Part shown: piece by piece, positions 21,524 through 33,704 of the stretch | How the letters are laid out: the number at the start of each line of letters is the position of its first letter | How positions within the stretch are numbered: position 1 is the first letter of the stretch | Assembly (NCBI GenBank): GCA_037176845.1 | Contig: JAYKXP010000012.1 | Location: 434,001 to 498,000, forward strand | Direction: 5' to 3' | DNA: 64,000 nt | DNA from: Paramarasmius palmivorus | Taxonomy: Eukaryota; Basidiomycota; Agaricomycetes; Agaricales; Marasmiaceae | Translations under genes and position numbers: made by a program | Notes under the pieces: model-generated | The model's database searches: none | What the model saw: the letters and a program-made list of their open reading frames with translations, nothing else | Told to the model about the DNA's origin: nothing

Positions 21524-23295
21524 TCATTGTTCGTCCTCAGGCGATTCAGTCCGTGTTTCTGTCCCCAGTAGCATCTCTTCAAAATCCCAATCGAGCTCCC
21601 CAGCAACTTGCCTGAGCAGAACTGTTTGCTCGCGCGAAAGGCCATTACAGCTCCTCAAGACGAGCTTCTCGATCTTTCGACCATATTCCGAACGCGACTT
21701 GAGAATCCCTAGGAGTTGGTCTAGAAAAGGCCTTTCTTCGTCATGATCGTCAAAATGAATCCCAGGATTTGAGAGTACGAGGGTACGCATCGAAGGGAGT
21801 GCCTCGATTGGGGGCTGGACTGATGTGTTCAACATGGGAAGGAAGACAGCCAGCTCTTTGGCATAACAAGAGCCGTATAGCGCTAAGGTCTTGATGGTCG
21901 TAGACCAGAGCAACGGCTCTATGATCTTGGTAAGGATATTCGCCGCAGGGGATTGTCCTCCATTGGTCTCATCTATGTCTTCTGAACCACCATCGGCACC
22001 GGAGTAACCCCGAAGGTGGAGACTTTCCAGGGACTTGATGGGCAACACGCCGATAACGGCTTTGATTTCCTCGAGTACCCGCAGACCCGACCGGTCCCAT
22101 TCAAATTCGAGGTGGACTATGGAAGTGGGTAGAGAACCTTCATGAGCGATATAGTCCGGAATGTGGGTATTCCGTGCGTCGAGGGCGATGTAAGAGCGGT
22201 CTGGGCCCGTCTCGAGCTCGACCCACAGGGACTTGAAAGTCCTCGGGCTTTCTAATCGTGATGGGCTATTCGAAAGGAGAGAAGATAGCTGGGAGAGCAC
22301 GGAATCGAACGCTCCATCATGGTGCGATTGAGAGAAGCACGATACCCTAATGGTAGTTGTTACCGGAAACGTGATATGCTGTAGCACCGCTGCACATCCT
22401 TCAATATCGTCCGTCTCCGCCTCCAGCGACAGTTCTCGAAGGTTAGGCAGCGAAACCACCTCATTACCCTCGATTGCACGAGGTAGGATCTGCCTCAACT
22501 CGAGAACTTCGAGCATCGGCATCCGTCGGAGTGCATCGAGGAACTGCTTCCCAGTCGGTAAATTGCTCCAGCTATCACCACTCAACTCTAAACGAGTTAG
22601 GTTTTGCAGAAAGGGGGAATCCCAGGAGAGATATGTCGAATGTAGTCGGAGGTCTGTGAGAAGAGGTGCTTCACCTGCGAGGAAGTCGCTCTGGAGATCG
22701 AGGTTCATGTAGTTCACGATCTTCAACGAGCGAAGTGAGGGTGCAGCGTGTGTGAGCACCCGAATCAACACCTTCAAGAACTCGACGTGGCCCATGCTCA
22801 CATGCAAATGACGGACACGATGGACCTGATTTTGGATGACATCTAGCGCGTTCTGGCGTTCAGACCCGTAGGGCAAACGTCGAATTGCAACATCCAAGGC
22901 CGCATTTTTGGAACGTTCCAGCATCATCCGCGCGAGAGCCATGTTTGAAAAATCAATACATGTCCATAACGGAGCGTGGTTTAATGCGATTGACCGCCAG
23001 GAACGGCAAACATGTGTGAAGGCCAGCCACCGTGTTCCTCTCGGCTCGGAGCGTCCATGCGAAACGCAAAATCTGAAGATAGAAGTCATGATTTCGACCG
23101 GCAGACGGGACATGGGGACCTTCAGGTTTCGCTGAGCCCGTAACTCTTGAAGCTGCGTTTCGAGTGAGATGATGTGTTGGTCAATGTCTTCGATTTCTTT
23201 TTCTGAGCTATTAGTACAGGAAACAGTCAATACGAGTCTAAACGCGCACCTGTGCCATCAAAAGCCAGATTGTCCTCCCCAACGCCGCCTGTCAT
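21524..23295 (-). CDS. F-box/LRR-like protein with N-terminal coiled coil
   Basis: Exon 1 23295-23250 (46 bp, MTGGVGEDNLAFDGT) and exon 2 23202-21524; 574 residues. A heptad-like helix (EKEIEDIDQHIISLETQLQE, about 16-41) precedes the F-box (about 48-95): RLPVEIMTSIFRFCVSHG...WLAFTHVCRSWRSIALNHAPLW. LARMMLERSKNAALDVAI and leucine-rich repeats follow. The end is KIEKLVLRSCNGLSREQTVL, then a short acidic tail. The acceptor TAGCTCAG was chosen over the nearby CTAATAG because only it keeps frame with the exon-1 ATG. Presumed SCF adaptor. Confidence 0.83.
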
Positions 23296-23648
23296 TTCGG
23301 GAAAGAGAGGAAACTGAAGATGCAACGAGGAGTTAGCCTCGCATTGATAAAGAAATCGAAGAGAACATACTCGATCAATACAATGAGCGAATTTATGTCC
23401 CTCTCGTGACCGTGCTGCGAGAGTTGCAGGTAGTATTATTTGGCGTCGTCGCCGTCGAGAAGAAAGATATCTGAGTGGCTGTGCTAAGGCTTCACAGAAT
23501 CGTGTCATCATCTATGGACGGTATATGGTGTTTCATTTCTTCATTGTATAGATACAAACGCTAAACCACGCTGAACGAGTGCTGTACATAAACAACGTTG
23601 ACACGAGAAAACACAATGTACATTTCCATGCCCAAGATGAAATGCCTA
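23296..23648. other. Intergenic, F-box promoter and MARVEL-gene 3' end
   Basis: Upstream of the F-box gene and downstream of the MARVEL-type gene, both on the minus strand. No further gene seen. Confidence 0.4.
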
Positions 23649-24480
23649 CTACACCAGGGATCCACGATAACCATCGCCTCTTCTTGAGGCCGAGATGCCT
23701 CGGACAAGAACAACAATCAGTGCTAGCGTCGCAAGAATCCTGTCAATTTGAACCATTAATGATGGGAATGCTAATGAAAAAAGCGGCAAACCATTCAATC
23801 CATGCAAATGCTTCCAATGCGTTCAGCTGACCACAATACGCGAATTCGCTTTGATTCGAACAGTTCAAGCCGCCTCCCAACATTTCGGTAACTGCCGCTG
23901 CACCAGCGGTCCATACTATCCAAGTGAGGAGGAGACTGTTACGCGGCCAAATATGCGAAGCGCAGCGTGTATTACGTGGGCCGGATTCGTGTTTGTTTCG
24001 AAGTGACAAGGCGGGAAATGATCATGAAGGAAGACGGCGAGGTGCAAAGCAGAAACGATGAGACGCTACATCGGCTCGTTCAACGAAAATACTCACTAGA
24101 CCAAATGACTAGCTACGCTAGTCAAAACGCTTCCAGACGAGGAATGCCAAAAGAGTAATGAATACAAGAACGATCCTACAACCGTCCAGATACTGGCGAA
24201 TAGGATGTACCGAACCCTAGAATTGGGTGTTCAACCGAATGAAAACTGCGATGATATAGCCATCGTACCTATCGCGTTCCGTGATTGAAGAATAGTCATG
24301 TCTTTTGTTGAATCGGGAGACAAGCCACGCCGATATGGCAAGCTCAATAATACCAAAGAGAGCCATGAGACCAAATACAACTGCAAGAGATAAAATTTCC
24401 CTTCAGTGACTACTCAAAATCAAAAGAACGATAGTGTACACACCAGGGTGACCCCGTTTCACATGCTTATCCATCCCCAT
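23649..24480 (-). CDS. MARVEL-domain-like four-span membrane protein
   Basis: Five exons: 24480-24444, 24380-24269, 24216-24097, 23935-23792 and 23739-23649 (504 bp, 167 residues). Four hydrophobic spans read VVFGLMALFGIIELAISAWLV, VRYILFASIWTVVGSFLYSLLF, LVYLLLTWIVWTAGAAAVTEML and WIEWILATLALIVVLVRGIS. Between spans 3 and 4 lies an extracellular-type loop with two Cys (LNCSNQSEFAYCGQLNALEA). This is the usual layout of fungal MARVEL proteins, which organise membrane microdomains and vesicles. The third intron is long (161 bp) and the last donor is GTTTGC, a weaker site; if unspliced there the protein would end IIN-G-S-N without the fourth span. Confidence 0.72.
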
Positions 24481-24637
24481 TTTCTTCAGGAATTATCACT
24501 GAGTTGAGTATACAAAATATTCGAGGGATTTGTGTGTCGTGCGAGTCGTGCAAGTAGTCGTGGAGGGGAATGAAGGCAGAAGGATGGAAGGCAGCCTCGT
24601 TTTATGGAGGAAAGTGGTCTGACTTGGAATTCGAAGA

Positions 24638-24649
24638 CGTGACGTCACG
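24638..24649. promoter_or_regulatory. Perfect CRE-type palindrome CGTGACGTCACG
   Basis: A 12-bp perfect palindrome containing TGACGTCA, the classic binding site of CREB/ATF-type bZIP dimers. It lies 158 bp upstream of the MARVEL-gene ATG. An E-box CACGTG follows at 24670-24675. Two bZIP genes lie further along the window, but a direct link is speculation. Confidence 0.5.
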
Positions 24650-24955
24650 AACACCAAGATCGGAACGCTCACGTGAACATTACGTAGGGAACAGCCACGC
24701 GGAGAAATCGGGTCGTCCGATTCGGAGAGGGATCATGGTTTTTACGTCTCCAGTTGGTCTCCAGTACGGTTGTCCAAGTGGGGCTTGCATATCCTTGGCG
24801 AATACCTATGCCCTGATAACGTCTATAACTAACACAGCATGGCCCGGGAAAGAGAACCTAACTTTCCTATTCCCAACTCCCTATGTATGCAGTCTGACCT
24901 CCAGACGGCATGTAGCACCAGTCCGATAGTCTGCATTTTTGTAATCACCACTGGT

Positions 24956-26757
24956 CTATATACATTTAGTAAATTCCCTAAGCTCCCCGACAACATCCTT
25001 CAGGCGAGCAACCGTCTCAGGTGAAAGGTAGCAAAACCATTCTGCTGCTAAAAGTAAAACTTCGACCCTACGACCGTGGTCGGAACGATACCTAAGCGTG
25101 TCCAGTAGGAGTTCCATGAAGCTTGGAGGCACACGATTCGACAGAAATGACAAACAACCATCTGTCGGCAACAACGTAAGGGTGGTCAACGCAGGAAAGG
25201 CCAAAACCGGAGGAGTAACTGAATCATTTCTACTGCGCAACACGGCGCAGATTTCTGGGATTCGGCTCTTCATAAAATCATCCGATACAACAAGGGACTT
25301 TGTATTGGTTGCTCGGAATGGTAAATCCCCCAGGTTTCTAGCCACGGGGTCTTCATCTTCATCTTCATCTTCGTTGCTCTCGCGAGCACCAAAGCGAGGT
25401 TCTGGATAGCCTTTGATGCGTAGCGTTTCAACGGAGGCCACGGGTAATGAGCTGAACAGAACCTCCAAGTCTTCCTCTACCCAGGAGCGTGGCGGTACCG
25501 GGCACCATTCCAGCCAAAGGCTGAGGAATGGAGAGGTTACCGGAGTAGGATCATCGAGTTGCTCAGAGTCACTTCCCGAGTCGAACACATTGATGGGTAC
25601 GTCCCCATGATTCCATGCATGGAGAGTAACATCAACGACAGGTCCAGACGTGCCCCCGAGGATAATGAAGAGCGTTTTCGTGACTCTGGCATGGTCCCTT
25701 TGCTCTTCCGAGTCCACAGACGACACAACTGGACAAAATAGTAGCGGAAGTTGAAAGACGAAGACGTCAAAGTCACCGACATCATTGAAATCCGAATCAA
25801 TATCCTCGGATATGCTCAGGACTGTTGTCACAGGGAACGAGACCAGCCTGAGCAATCCAGTGCATTGATATATGTTCCCGCTGATATCGAGTTCGTGTAG
25901 CCTGGGAAGCGCAACGCATTCCATTGCCGCGTCGATGATGTTTGGCAAGATGCCTCGAAGAACTAGGTTCTCGAGGAGTGGCATGGCACGAAGTGCCTTC
26001 ACTAGCTGGCTCGTCGTCGGGATGTTGCTACGACTATTACCACGTAACTCGAGATGTGTGAGGTTTGCCAAGAGCGGGGATTCCCATGACAGATAGGCCG
26101 AACGGATGCGAAGGTTGGTGAGAGAAGGAGCTTCACCAGCAAGAAAGTCAGCAGAAAGGGTGAAACCATCGTTACTGTTGATTTCTAATGCCCGGAGAAT
26201 TGGGGCTGGCTGGACTAAGCGATGAAGGAAACGGACGTCTTCATTCTGTGCAATGCAGATCGTCAAGTGCAGGCTTTCGGTGCGATGAAGATGACGCCTT
26301 AGGGTCTCCAATAGCTCATCTTCGTCGTCAAAGTATGACTTTCTGCCCGTATGATGAAAGTACCAAAGATCCAAAGGGAGTGCTTTTGAACGCTCTAATA
26401 TGATTTGGCTGAGGTGGCGATGCCCAAACTGGAAAGAGGTCCAAAGTGAAGCATCGTCCAGGGCAACCGAGCGCCAAAAACGGCAAACGTGAGTGAAAGA
26501 TAGCCAATGTGCTTTGCTGTCCTTCGACTTGTGCGTGGAACCTCGAGAAGCCATGCAATAACGGAAGATATGAGCCATGAGCTCCGGGGGTAATTGTAGT
26601 ATCATTGAGTGGGTCGGCTGCGCGAATGCTTCGTCATTTTTTGGTGCAGATACTATCAGAAGTACTCCAATTAGCGTCAGCTTCAAAGAACGGACATCCA
26701 ATACGCACCAACAACTGCACTTCCCGCCGCCTGAGAACCCTCAAGTTGTGTCACCAT
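24956..26757 (-). CDS. F-box/LRR-like protein with acidic repeat
   Basis: Exon 1 26757-26709 (49 bp, MVTQLEGSQAAGSAVV) and exon 2 26652-24956; 581 residues. The F-box at about 36-85 reads LQLPPELMAHIFRYCMASRG...WLSFTHVCRFWRSVALDDASLW. The core is LSQIILERSKALPLDLWY, LADFLAGEAPSLTNLRIRSAYL and NIPTTSQLVKALRAMPLLENL. The core resembles the genes of the 57-64 kb array more than those of the left cluster. A run of alternating Glu/Asp (ESNEDEDEDEDP) is coded by a GAA-GAT type trinucleotide repeat near 25345-25372. The end is RRVEVLLLAAEWFCYL...VVGELREF. Confidence 0.84.
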
Positions 26758-29700
26758 GTCGTAAAGGGGCGTGACTCTTGTCGCAATGTTTCAGTTTGAT
26801 CCCACTCAACGTGAAGCAGCAAACCTACGAAGCTATGTCCTCCAAGTGCTAGGAGCAAGTAAAGAGCGGAAACAGACGGCTTGGTCTGTCAGATGATGGA
26901 AAGGCTTGGAAAGGAGACAACGGCAGTGCCGTAACGCCCACGTTTCTTGTTCCACACGATGGATGAGCGCTTTAGCGCTCGGGCGAATGAGGGCTTCCTG
27001 CCAGTCTACTCACTCGAGGTCATGTTAAGCCTTCAAGCTTCAAGCTTCAGGCTCTGGACGGCATGCTACCCGTGACAACCTTTGCACGCTTTCTTTTAGC
27101 TTCATGCAGCCTTGCTGACAGTGTCAACACTCTTGGACTCTCGGATTCCATTGCCGGCATTTCTGGAAGTTTCGAATTACTTTCTCGCTATGCCAGACCG
27201 CGCCCGGCGAAGATTGATTAATATTGATTGGCAGCGGTTATACTAATAGTCTGTGGTCAATCTAATGCTCTCGCGAATTGAACTACGTTTGTGGGTACCA
27301 ATCAATCCTTGTTCAAAAGAAGAGAAATTTCGGTGAGCCATGTCGGCTGTTCATTGGTGAATGCTGCTGCCGCAACGCTGCTCACATACGGGATAGAATC
27401 CCCTTGACAGGTGACCCTTTGGCCACTGTGAGAAGGTATACTGGCCCTGGGATAGCATTCAGGTTTGATGATGTCGATAGTGTTCAATATCGACTCCTGA
27501 GAGCTCCTGAGTGTCTACTGAGTGGCTATATTCCAAGGCTGTTCTGATGCCGTCGGTGCAATTGAAAGCAAGAATGAAGAAGGCAGATCCGACTTCAATC
27601 AATTTCGAAGAAACGGTCCCTGATTATCTCCGTGATAGGTTCCCAGTTGACCGTGTCTCCCCTTCGAAGGTTGCTGGATCTTGAACGTTAACGTTGGAAC
27701 CTAGAGGTGCTGAACGGCGCTGACTGAACTCCGAAACAAATCTTGAACAAATCATGATCGATTGAAATTCAGAACTTGAAGCAATACAATGTTAGCAATA
27801 TTTACATGTAGAATCTTCGTATTGAAGTGCTAGGGAGATAATCGATAAGCCCGACGGCGTTGAGTCGAAAGAGATGGTTGAGCGTGGGGCCGGGTCGGGT
27901 GCAGGTTGGGTGTTGACAGCATTTTCCATCGTTACCAAATACTTAGACTATGAGCTGCTCTATCATCCAGACCAGGCTATCTTCAACACTTGGCACTCAT
28001 ACTCATTGCAAACGTCAAACTAGCGAAGGCATCTCAGATATTTGCACCATCACTATGTCACGGAGAAATGCTTAAAGATTTGGAAAAGGTAGACAATCGA
28101 CACAGTCAGTGTCACGGTGCGTTCCGAGTCGTCTTTCACATCTCTGGACCTGACTCTTCAATGGAATAGGCCCTACGTGGCTCATACGAGGATTCCTGGA
28201 ATTTGAACGGACAGAACGATCAGCCGAACATCCTTCACAGCCCATGGAAAATAGAACAGAAAGACGACACCCAACGACCGCGAAGCGTAGCCCATGTTGT
28301 AATAATGCCAAATCGTCACGTTCAAATTCGAATTTTCAAGGCAAACCAGCAGACAAGCCCGCCAGGTGTTGATTTTCTGGGCCTTGAACCAATAGTGGAC
28401 CTCTTTACATCTCACCCAAGCTCCACACCTCGCCCCCCGGTTTGAGCGTCAGTAGGGACGTACTGAGGGTTTATTCTCACACCCTCGCCTCCAATTATCC
28501 TGGAGTTACAACGTTTGCGTCGATAGCGTCTGCTGGTGGTGGTGATGCCGTAGTACCTGCGCGGAAGGCAGGTGTCGTGACCTCCATCGACCACTCTTTT
28601 TCCTCGATCTGACCCTATCACAAGCAGGACTGTTTCACCTGGGCTGTGGTGACCTCGGACATTCATAGCTGGGATGCAGCAGGCTCCGCGAGTATGGATG
28701 CAGGAGGGTTTGGCTGTGCCAATCATAGCGAGTTCTCGAAAGCGTGGTAAGCTGGTAGTCTCTGTCCCGTTTCTCTAGCTAAACTGCTCACAGCGCCCAG
28801 AATGCTACAAGCCAAATATCTGCCAGCAAGCCTTTTTGGTCATGATCTAGCAAAATGATCGGACAAGCCGACACCGAAGACTATGCACAAAGCTACTGCA
28901 TCTTTGGGTACGGGTTTGTATAGCCAGGTGCTGAATGTATTTCCTGGCCCTTACCAGACAGGTACAGGTACAAGCCTCAAGATCAACCGTTACCACAAGC
29001 AGCCTGCAGAGTTCTTCATGTTTCTTTTGATGAACATGCCAATATGACGGAGAATTACATTCCAGAACATCTTCGAATTCGTTGGCGAATGGAAATAGAA
29101 CGGTTGGGTGTTTTATGGTGTGAGAGGGTGCCCATTTCCCTGCCAAAGTCTTTCGGCTCTAGTATCCCTTAGTCAATAGAACCATCGTTATGTAGAGCCA
29201 ATGCCAATGTGTTCGTTCATACTCTTTGTCAATTGGGGAACGAGATCGCTGCGTGAGAAATACAGCTGCGTCCGGGTCTAGGCTATCTCTTTCTTTCACT
29301 CTGACCACTATGTGTATGGACTATTGCTGCGACCATCATTGCACGAAGACCTGCCAACCCAGGGGGCGACGCCTTGGATGAAGTCATACCCCGGACACAC
29401 ATCGTTTCTTCCACATCCCGGATACATTAGGCTCCTCGGACTTGAAGGTACACCATTTGACCTTGCATGCGACTGCAACATGACTCGTCTAATCGAACGT
29501 GGCAGTTTTTGTTTCCGCATACATTTCCATTTCTGTTGTGTTAGTCCGTCCAGCTCAACACCTTGGACATCGAGGAGGCGGTGTCAAACTCTCCAGTTCA
29601 ATTGGTACCGAGTCGGGGAATGGAAGAGAAGGTACTTCTTACTTAGGCGACATATTCCACGACTCATTCACTCTTAGATCGAGCCAATGACTACGTTAAT

Positions 29701-30720
29701 GAAGGATGTAGGCTGTTTTGTCTCTGGAGAGAGAGGGGAAAGGGTGGCGATTTGAGCCTTTGAGGCAGTGTCCGACGGTGCTCAACTGCGCCGACACTGC
29801 TCTTCTGTCACAAATGGTACGTTTTCTTCACGAATAATGACTGCGCCTCCACCTAAAGCTGTTGAACCAGTCACTCCATTATGGAACGTGTACATATAGT
29901 GAAGATGAAAATGAAAATGAAGCCAGACACTGAATCTCGTGGTTCCATAGCTCTGAATAGTCAAAAAACATTTCTTTATCGACCCTATCAAAGTACCCGA
30001 CGAATGTTCGACGGAATCGCACCAGAGCTGAATACCGACGCTGAAATCGGCTCGCTTCAAATTTCGAAGTCGTAGGGCGGGAAAGGCTGTGCAGTCCTCC
30101 TCCACTTTCCCCGAGCCCTCGACAGGATTTCAACAGCTCTTTGACTCACGATGAGTGTTCTACGCGTCAAGAAACCTACAAAAGCACTCGAAATACTGAC
30201 AAGGGTATTCATCTTCTTAATATCCCAGCCTCGATCTTCCCTGCACTTGAATCCCTTTGTTCTGGCTTAGAAGGATATATGAGCGCGGCAGAGGCACATA
30301 TGGTGTTCACCATTGAAAAGCCTGACCCGGGTTATAGTATCGTCACACTGTCCGGCGATCCTGAATCGACTAGACTGATCAGGTCAGTGGAGTCGATGGA
30401 AGACAGTCAAGGTGAGTGCAGTTCATCTTCGATATGAAGCTCGTCACTGATTCCAATCATCATTTCAGCTTATTGTTCTGGTACATCTTCTAGCTTAGCG
30501 AAACATGTCATTATGATATCGCTTTAATCATGTTCTAAGACTCATTGAACCTGAAGCGCTTGATGGTGACAGCTCTCATTCCACCTGTCAACCTACTTCC
30601 TCGGCACACCATCCCGTATAGAGCAACGATTTTTTCGGAGATCTCTCTCTTTTGTGTCACCGCAGCCTGACCCTTCAAATAGAGAGTGTGCTGGCGTTAA
30701 CCAACCAAGATCACCCAAGC
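26758..30720. other. Gene-poor 4-kb stretch with unresolved fragments
   Basis: No complete gene supported. On the plus strand 28882-29047 encodes a plausible but unrecognised peptide (ATASLGTGLYSQVLNVFPGP). A candidate exon pair is listed separately at 30288-30528. On the minus strand, 28445-28180 is open and hydrophobic. A short tandem repeat TTCAAGC lies near 27030-27052. The fragments look like relics of decayed genes. Confidence 0.4.
30288..30528 (+). CDS. Candidate 3' exons of an unrecognised gene
   Basis: An open stretch (AEAHMVFTIEKPDPGYSIVT...SVESMEDSQ) ends in a strong donor, CAAG/GTGAGT at 30412. An intron with acceptor ATTTCAG leads to a short in-frame exon (AYCSGTSSSLAKHVIMISL, then TAA). 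No upstream exon could be joined in frame, so the start is unknown and the gene may be dead. No family recognised. Confidence 0.25.
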
Positions 30721-32008
30721 ATGTCGCTCCTTCACTACCACCCAGTGAAAGGAATATACCTCGCTGGAGAACTCCTCGTCTACCTTCTGCTTCGACTACC
30801 GTACTGGACCCTGGCCTCTCTCCGTCCTTCGTGGCGTCCTCGCCCCACGTGGAGTATCAAGTACTGCCTATGCGTTTACGCCTTAAGGAAGTTTTATTGG
30901 ATTCATTTGAGGTACGCGCTATTGCCTTAGTGTCTTATTCGGCTACTTACTTTTGTCTGGCAGAGTGAACGGGGCTCTGCCTAGCCCAAATCACACCGCA
31001 CTGCAGGCTACTGGTCGACGTGGCATGAATGGGGTGTGGATTGCGCCGGCGCTCCCGAACATGATAGTTGGTCAGATCCGGTCTGCTGCAGAGAAAGCTG
31101 GGATTGAGGGTGTGCGTATTCCGGGATATTGGTATACGAAAGATGCTGTTGAAATGGGAGAAAAAGAGAATGAGGGTGATACAGTGGTCTTCTACTTGCA
31201 TGGTGCGCTGGTACATTCATCACCGTTTTCATGATATTGATCGGTCACAGGGGGCGCGTATATTTCATTTTCCGCGCATCCATCTGACCCTTGCACGTCC
31301 TCAATTGCTAGTGGACTTTTGGAATACACATCTGCGAAGAGAATACTAACGCTGGAATACCGCCTCTCATCGCTTCACCCCAAATCGAATCCTTATCCTG
31401 CAGCATTGTTGGACGCTATCGCTGGCTACATCCACGTTTCCAATCTCTATAAAAACGTCATTATCGCCGGTGACTCCGCAGGGGGCAACTTGGCGTTGGC
31501 CTTGACCCGCTATATTGTCTCATATCCCGAACTCCAACTTCAGAAACCGAAAGCCTTGCTGTTGATCTCTCCGTGGACAGATCTAGGCCTTTCGCACATC
31601 ACAGAAGGTTCTTCCGCCCTTCCCTTCTCCCGGCGTGACTACGCAGACCACCTCGAGCCAACACCGGATGGACCAGGCTTGTCCGGATATGCTATATCTG
31701 CTTACCTGGGTGGTCAGCGCGGAAGAGAAGAGGAAGATCCTTACATTTCTCCTGCCTCTCAGAACATCAAGTGTGTGTCATTTGACGGGTTCCCGCCAAC
31801 AATGATCTTGTCTGGGGGCGCCGAGGTCTTGTTGGATGAGATGAAGACCTTGCGCGATATGATGAGACGAGATCTGGGGAATGGAAGGGTACACTACGTC
31901 GAGGTGTCGGACGCTGTGCATAATTTTGCTTGCTGGGATTTCTGTGGGATGCAAAGAGAAGAGGGTTTGAACAAGATAGGAGAATGGATGAAGGAGCTGG
32001 TATTATGA
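30721..32008 (+). CDS. Alpha/beta-hydrolase, hormone-sensitive-lipase type esterase
   Basis: Three exons: 30721-30911, 30964-31202 and 31251-32008 (395 residues). A membrane-proximal hydrophobic N-terminus (GIYLAGELLVYLLLRLPYWT) precedes the hydrolase fold. The oxyanion motif HGGAY is split by intron 2. The nucleophile elbow is GDSAGG, the likely acid lies in GGAEVLLDE, and the His is in DAVHNFACWDF. This is the motif set of the HSL/esterase-lipase family, including fungal steryl-acetyl hydrolases; the exact substrate is unknown. The N-terminal hydrophobic segment suggests anchoring to the ER or another membrane. It converges with the bZIP gene at 32676 across about 670 bp. Confidence 0.92.
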
Positions 32009-32675
32009 GACGTTTTCTACACAAGCGCTCGCCTGACTGGCTGTACATCCGGACATTCTGTGAAAGTTGTTCCACTATAGCTCAAGACTTGGAGCCCGAC
32101 AGTAATTATGATTCGGAAGCGAATGATTGACATGTTCTGTTATTTGATACAGACCAATTTACATGTCACCTCACTATGAGTTGGAGTGACACAGACCGAA
32201 CAACTAGCTGAGAGGCTACGAATAGAATATTCATTTTCCGCATAAATATCTACGAATGACAGCGAGAATAAATAGCATATGTAGGAAGAAAGAAGGAACG
32301 GAGTTGGGTAACACAACTGCCGCAAAGATACAAGGTTTACGTAGCCAGTGTATGCACGAAATATGTGCAAGTGTCCTAAGATTTCTAGTCGGGAGGACGA
32401 AGAATAGGATGAGGACAATGTGTTGCGTCGTCTTGACGCGGCGTGCTATATAGCCTGCGACATCTATTGGGAATATTATGGAGATTCCACTGGAGAGAGG
32501 TCTATGTCAGTACAGCTCAACAACTCACAGCATTAAGACACTTACTTGGGATGTCTTTGGTGGCCGCTACAACGTACACTGTTACTGTTACAGCGATACA
32601 CAAAATTAAGCAGTTGAGCTTGAAGATAATGCGATATTGGGGATGTTGTGAGGAATCAGATTCAGGGTGTGACGT
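32009..32675. other. Convergent 3' intergenic region
   Basis: 3' flanks of the hydrolase (plus) and bZIP 1 (minus). No gene seen. Confidence 0.5.
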
Positions 32676-33338
32676 TTATTCACTCCAGTCGCCACAGTTG
32701 ACCGGCAAACCCTGACTCTGGATAACGCTCCTCAACATCTCTGCGCGGGTCTTCCATTTCTCCTTCTCCACTGTCAGACGTTCGACAGCTTCTTCGAGCT
32801 GCTGTTTGTAAACCTCCTTTCTCTTGCGGCTTCGTCGTGCAGCGAGCGTATTGCGGTGACGCTGATGTTCCGCTCGCTGTTGTTCGGTCGCGTTCGAAGG
32901 AAGGTCTTCTAGGTAATCATCATCCTCTTCGTCGGAAGGTACTAGACGACGACGGTAATAAGGTGTCGACATCGCCGCTTGGCGGGTGTTATAGCGACGA
33001 TTCTGGTTGTCCATGGGTAGATTATTCTCTGGAGAGAATCGGCGACGAATGGGTCCAGCTGATGGAGGTATGGCCCGGGGAACACCGTTTGGCATTGCGG
33101 GACCAGGCAAACCGACAAGGGAGTGAGGAGGGGGTGAAGGGATATGTGGCAAGGAATATGTGGGAGATGCGGGCATACCAGAGATGTCCTGGTATGGAGA
33201 TGTCTGCGTCTGAGTGACCTGAGGCGATTGATTGTGGTACATCGCGACTGAATGGGAAAGATTGATCCCTGGGACGCCTTGATTGTTATTGGGTTGTTGA
33301 TAAGCATTGTAAGAGTCGGAGTGGTAGTAACTGTCCAT
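32676..33338 (-). CDS. bZIP transcription factor 1, Gcn4/Cpc1-like basic region
   Basis: A single exon, 220 residues from the ATG at 33338. A Gln/Asn/Pro-rich N-terminus is followed by an acidic patch (SDEEDDDYLEDLP). The C-terminal bZIP has basic region RHRNTLAARRSRKRKEVY (about 165-182), with the N-x-x-A-A-R-R-S-R signature, and then leucine heptads (LEEAVERLTVEKEKW). An in-frame ATG 25 codons upstream (33413) lies only 13 bp from a TATA box, so transcription probably starts after it. The sequence TGACTC, a Gcn4-type half-site, lies in the leader at 33356-33361. It is a clear paralogue of 35188-35811. Confidence 0.88.
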   Translation of the reverse strand: MDSYYHSDSYNAYQQPNNNQGVPGINLSHSVAMYHNQSPQVTQTQTSPYQDISGMPASPTYSLPHIPSPPPHSLVGLPGPAMPNGVPRAIPPSAGPIRRRFSPENNLPMDNQNRRYNTRQAAMSTPYYRRRLVPSDEEDDDYLEDLPSNATEQQRAEHQRHRNTLAARRSRKRKEVYKQQLEEAVERLTVEKEKWKTRAEMLRSVIQSQGLPVNCGDWSE

Positions 33339-33425
33339 TGCTAACGTGAAAAACTTGACTCGAGAGCTGTTTCGAATGGAAGAAGGTGTGAATTGGTGAT
33401 GTTCAATTAGCATTCCAAGAGTAGT

Positions 33426-33432
33426 CTTTATA
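33426..33432 (-). promoter_or_regulatory. TATA box of bZIP 1
   Basis: TATAAAG on the minus strand, 88 bp upstream of the chosen ATG. Confidence 0.45.
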
Positions 33433-33704
33433 CGAAGGCCGAGGCGATACTCGAGAGTTACGTACCCTGACCAAATTAGGATAGAAATGCACAGCCCACG
33501 CTGTGTTCAGGGTCTAGTGTGTAAACCCGCCTCCCTGACACCGAGCGAGTGCCTTTATGAATACACAGCTCTGTACAGTCCGAGCACATGTAGTTGGAGT
33601 TCACCAGCAGTCGCGAGAATCATGTCGGTACCCTGAACGCTGACATAAGCGCTATAAAAGCAGGCAAAATCGCATGCACTTCATAATTTCCTCAGGTTCC
33701 CCCA

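Noticed and set aside
27030..27052. TTCAAGC tandem repeats as a possible transposon end
   Set aside because: Only about three short units, with no matching inverted end or target duplication found nearby.
28072..28445. Hydrophobic minus-strand frame resembling a membrane protein piece
   Set aside because: It cannot be joined to other exons and does not align with the membrane protein at 17.6-18.8 kb.
29312..29690. Overlapping plus-strand frames of 60-120 codons
   Set aside because: Low-complexity, Cys/Arg/Ser-rich readings typical of noncoding DNA.
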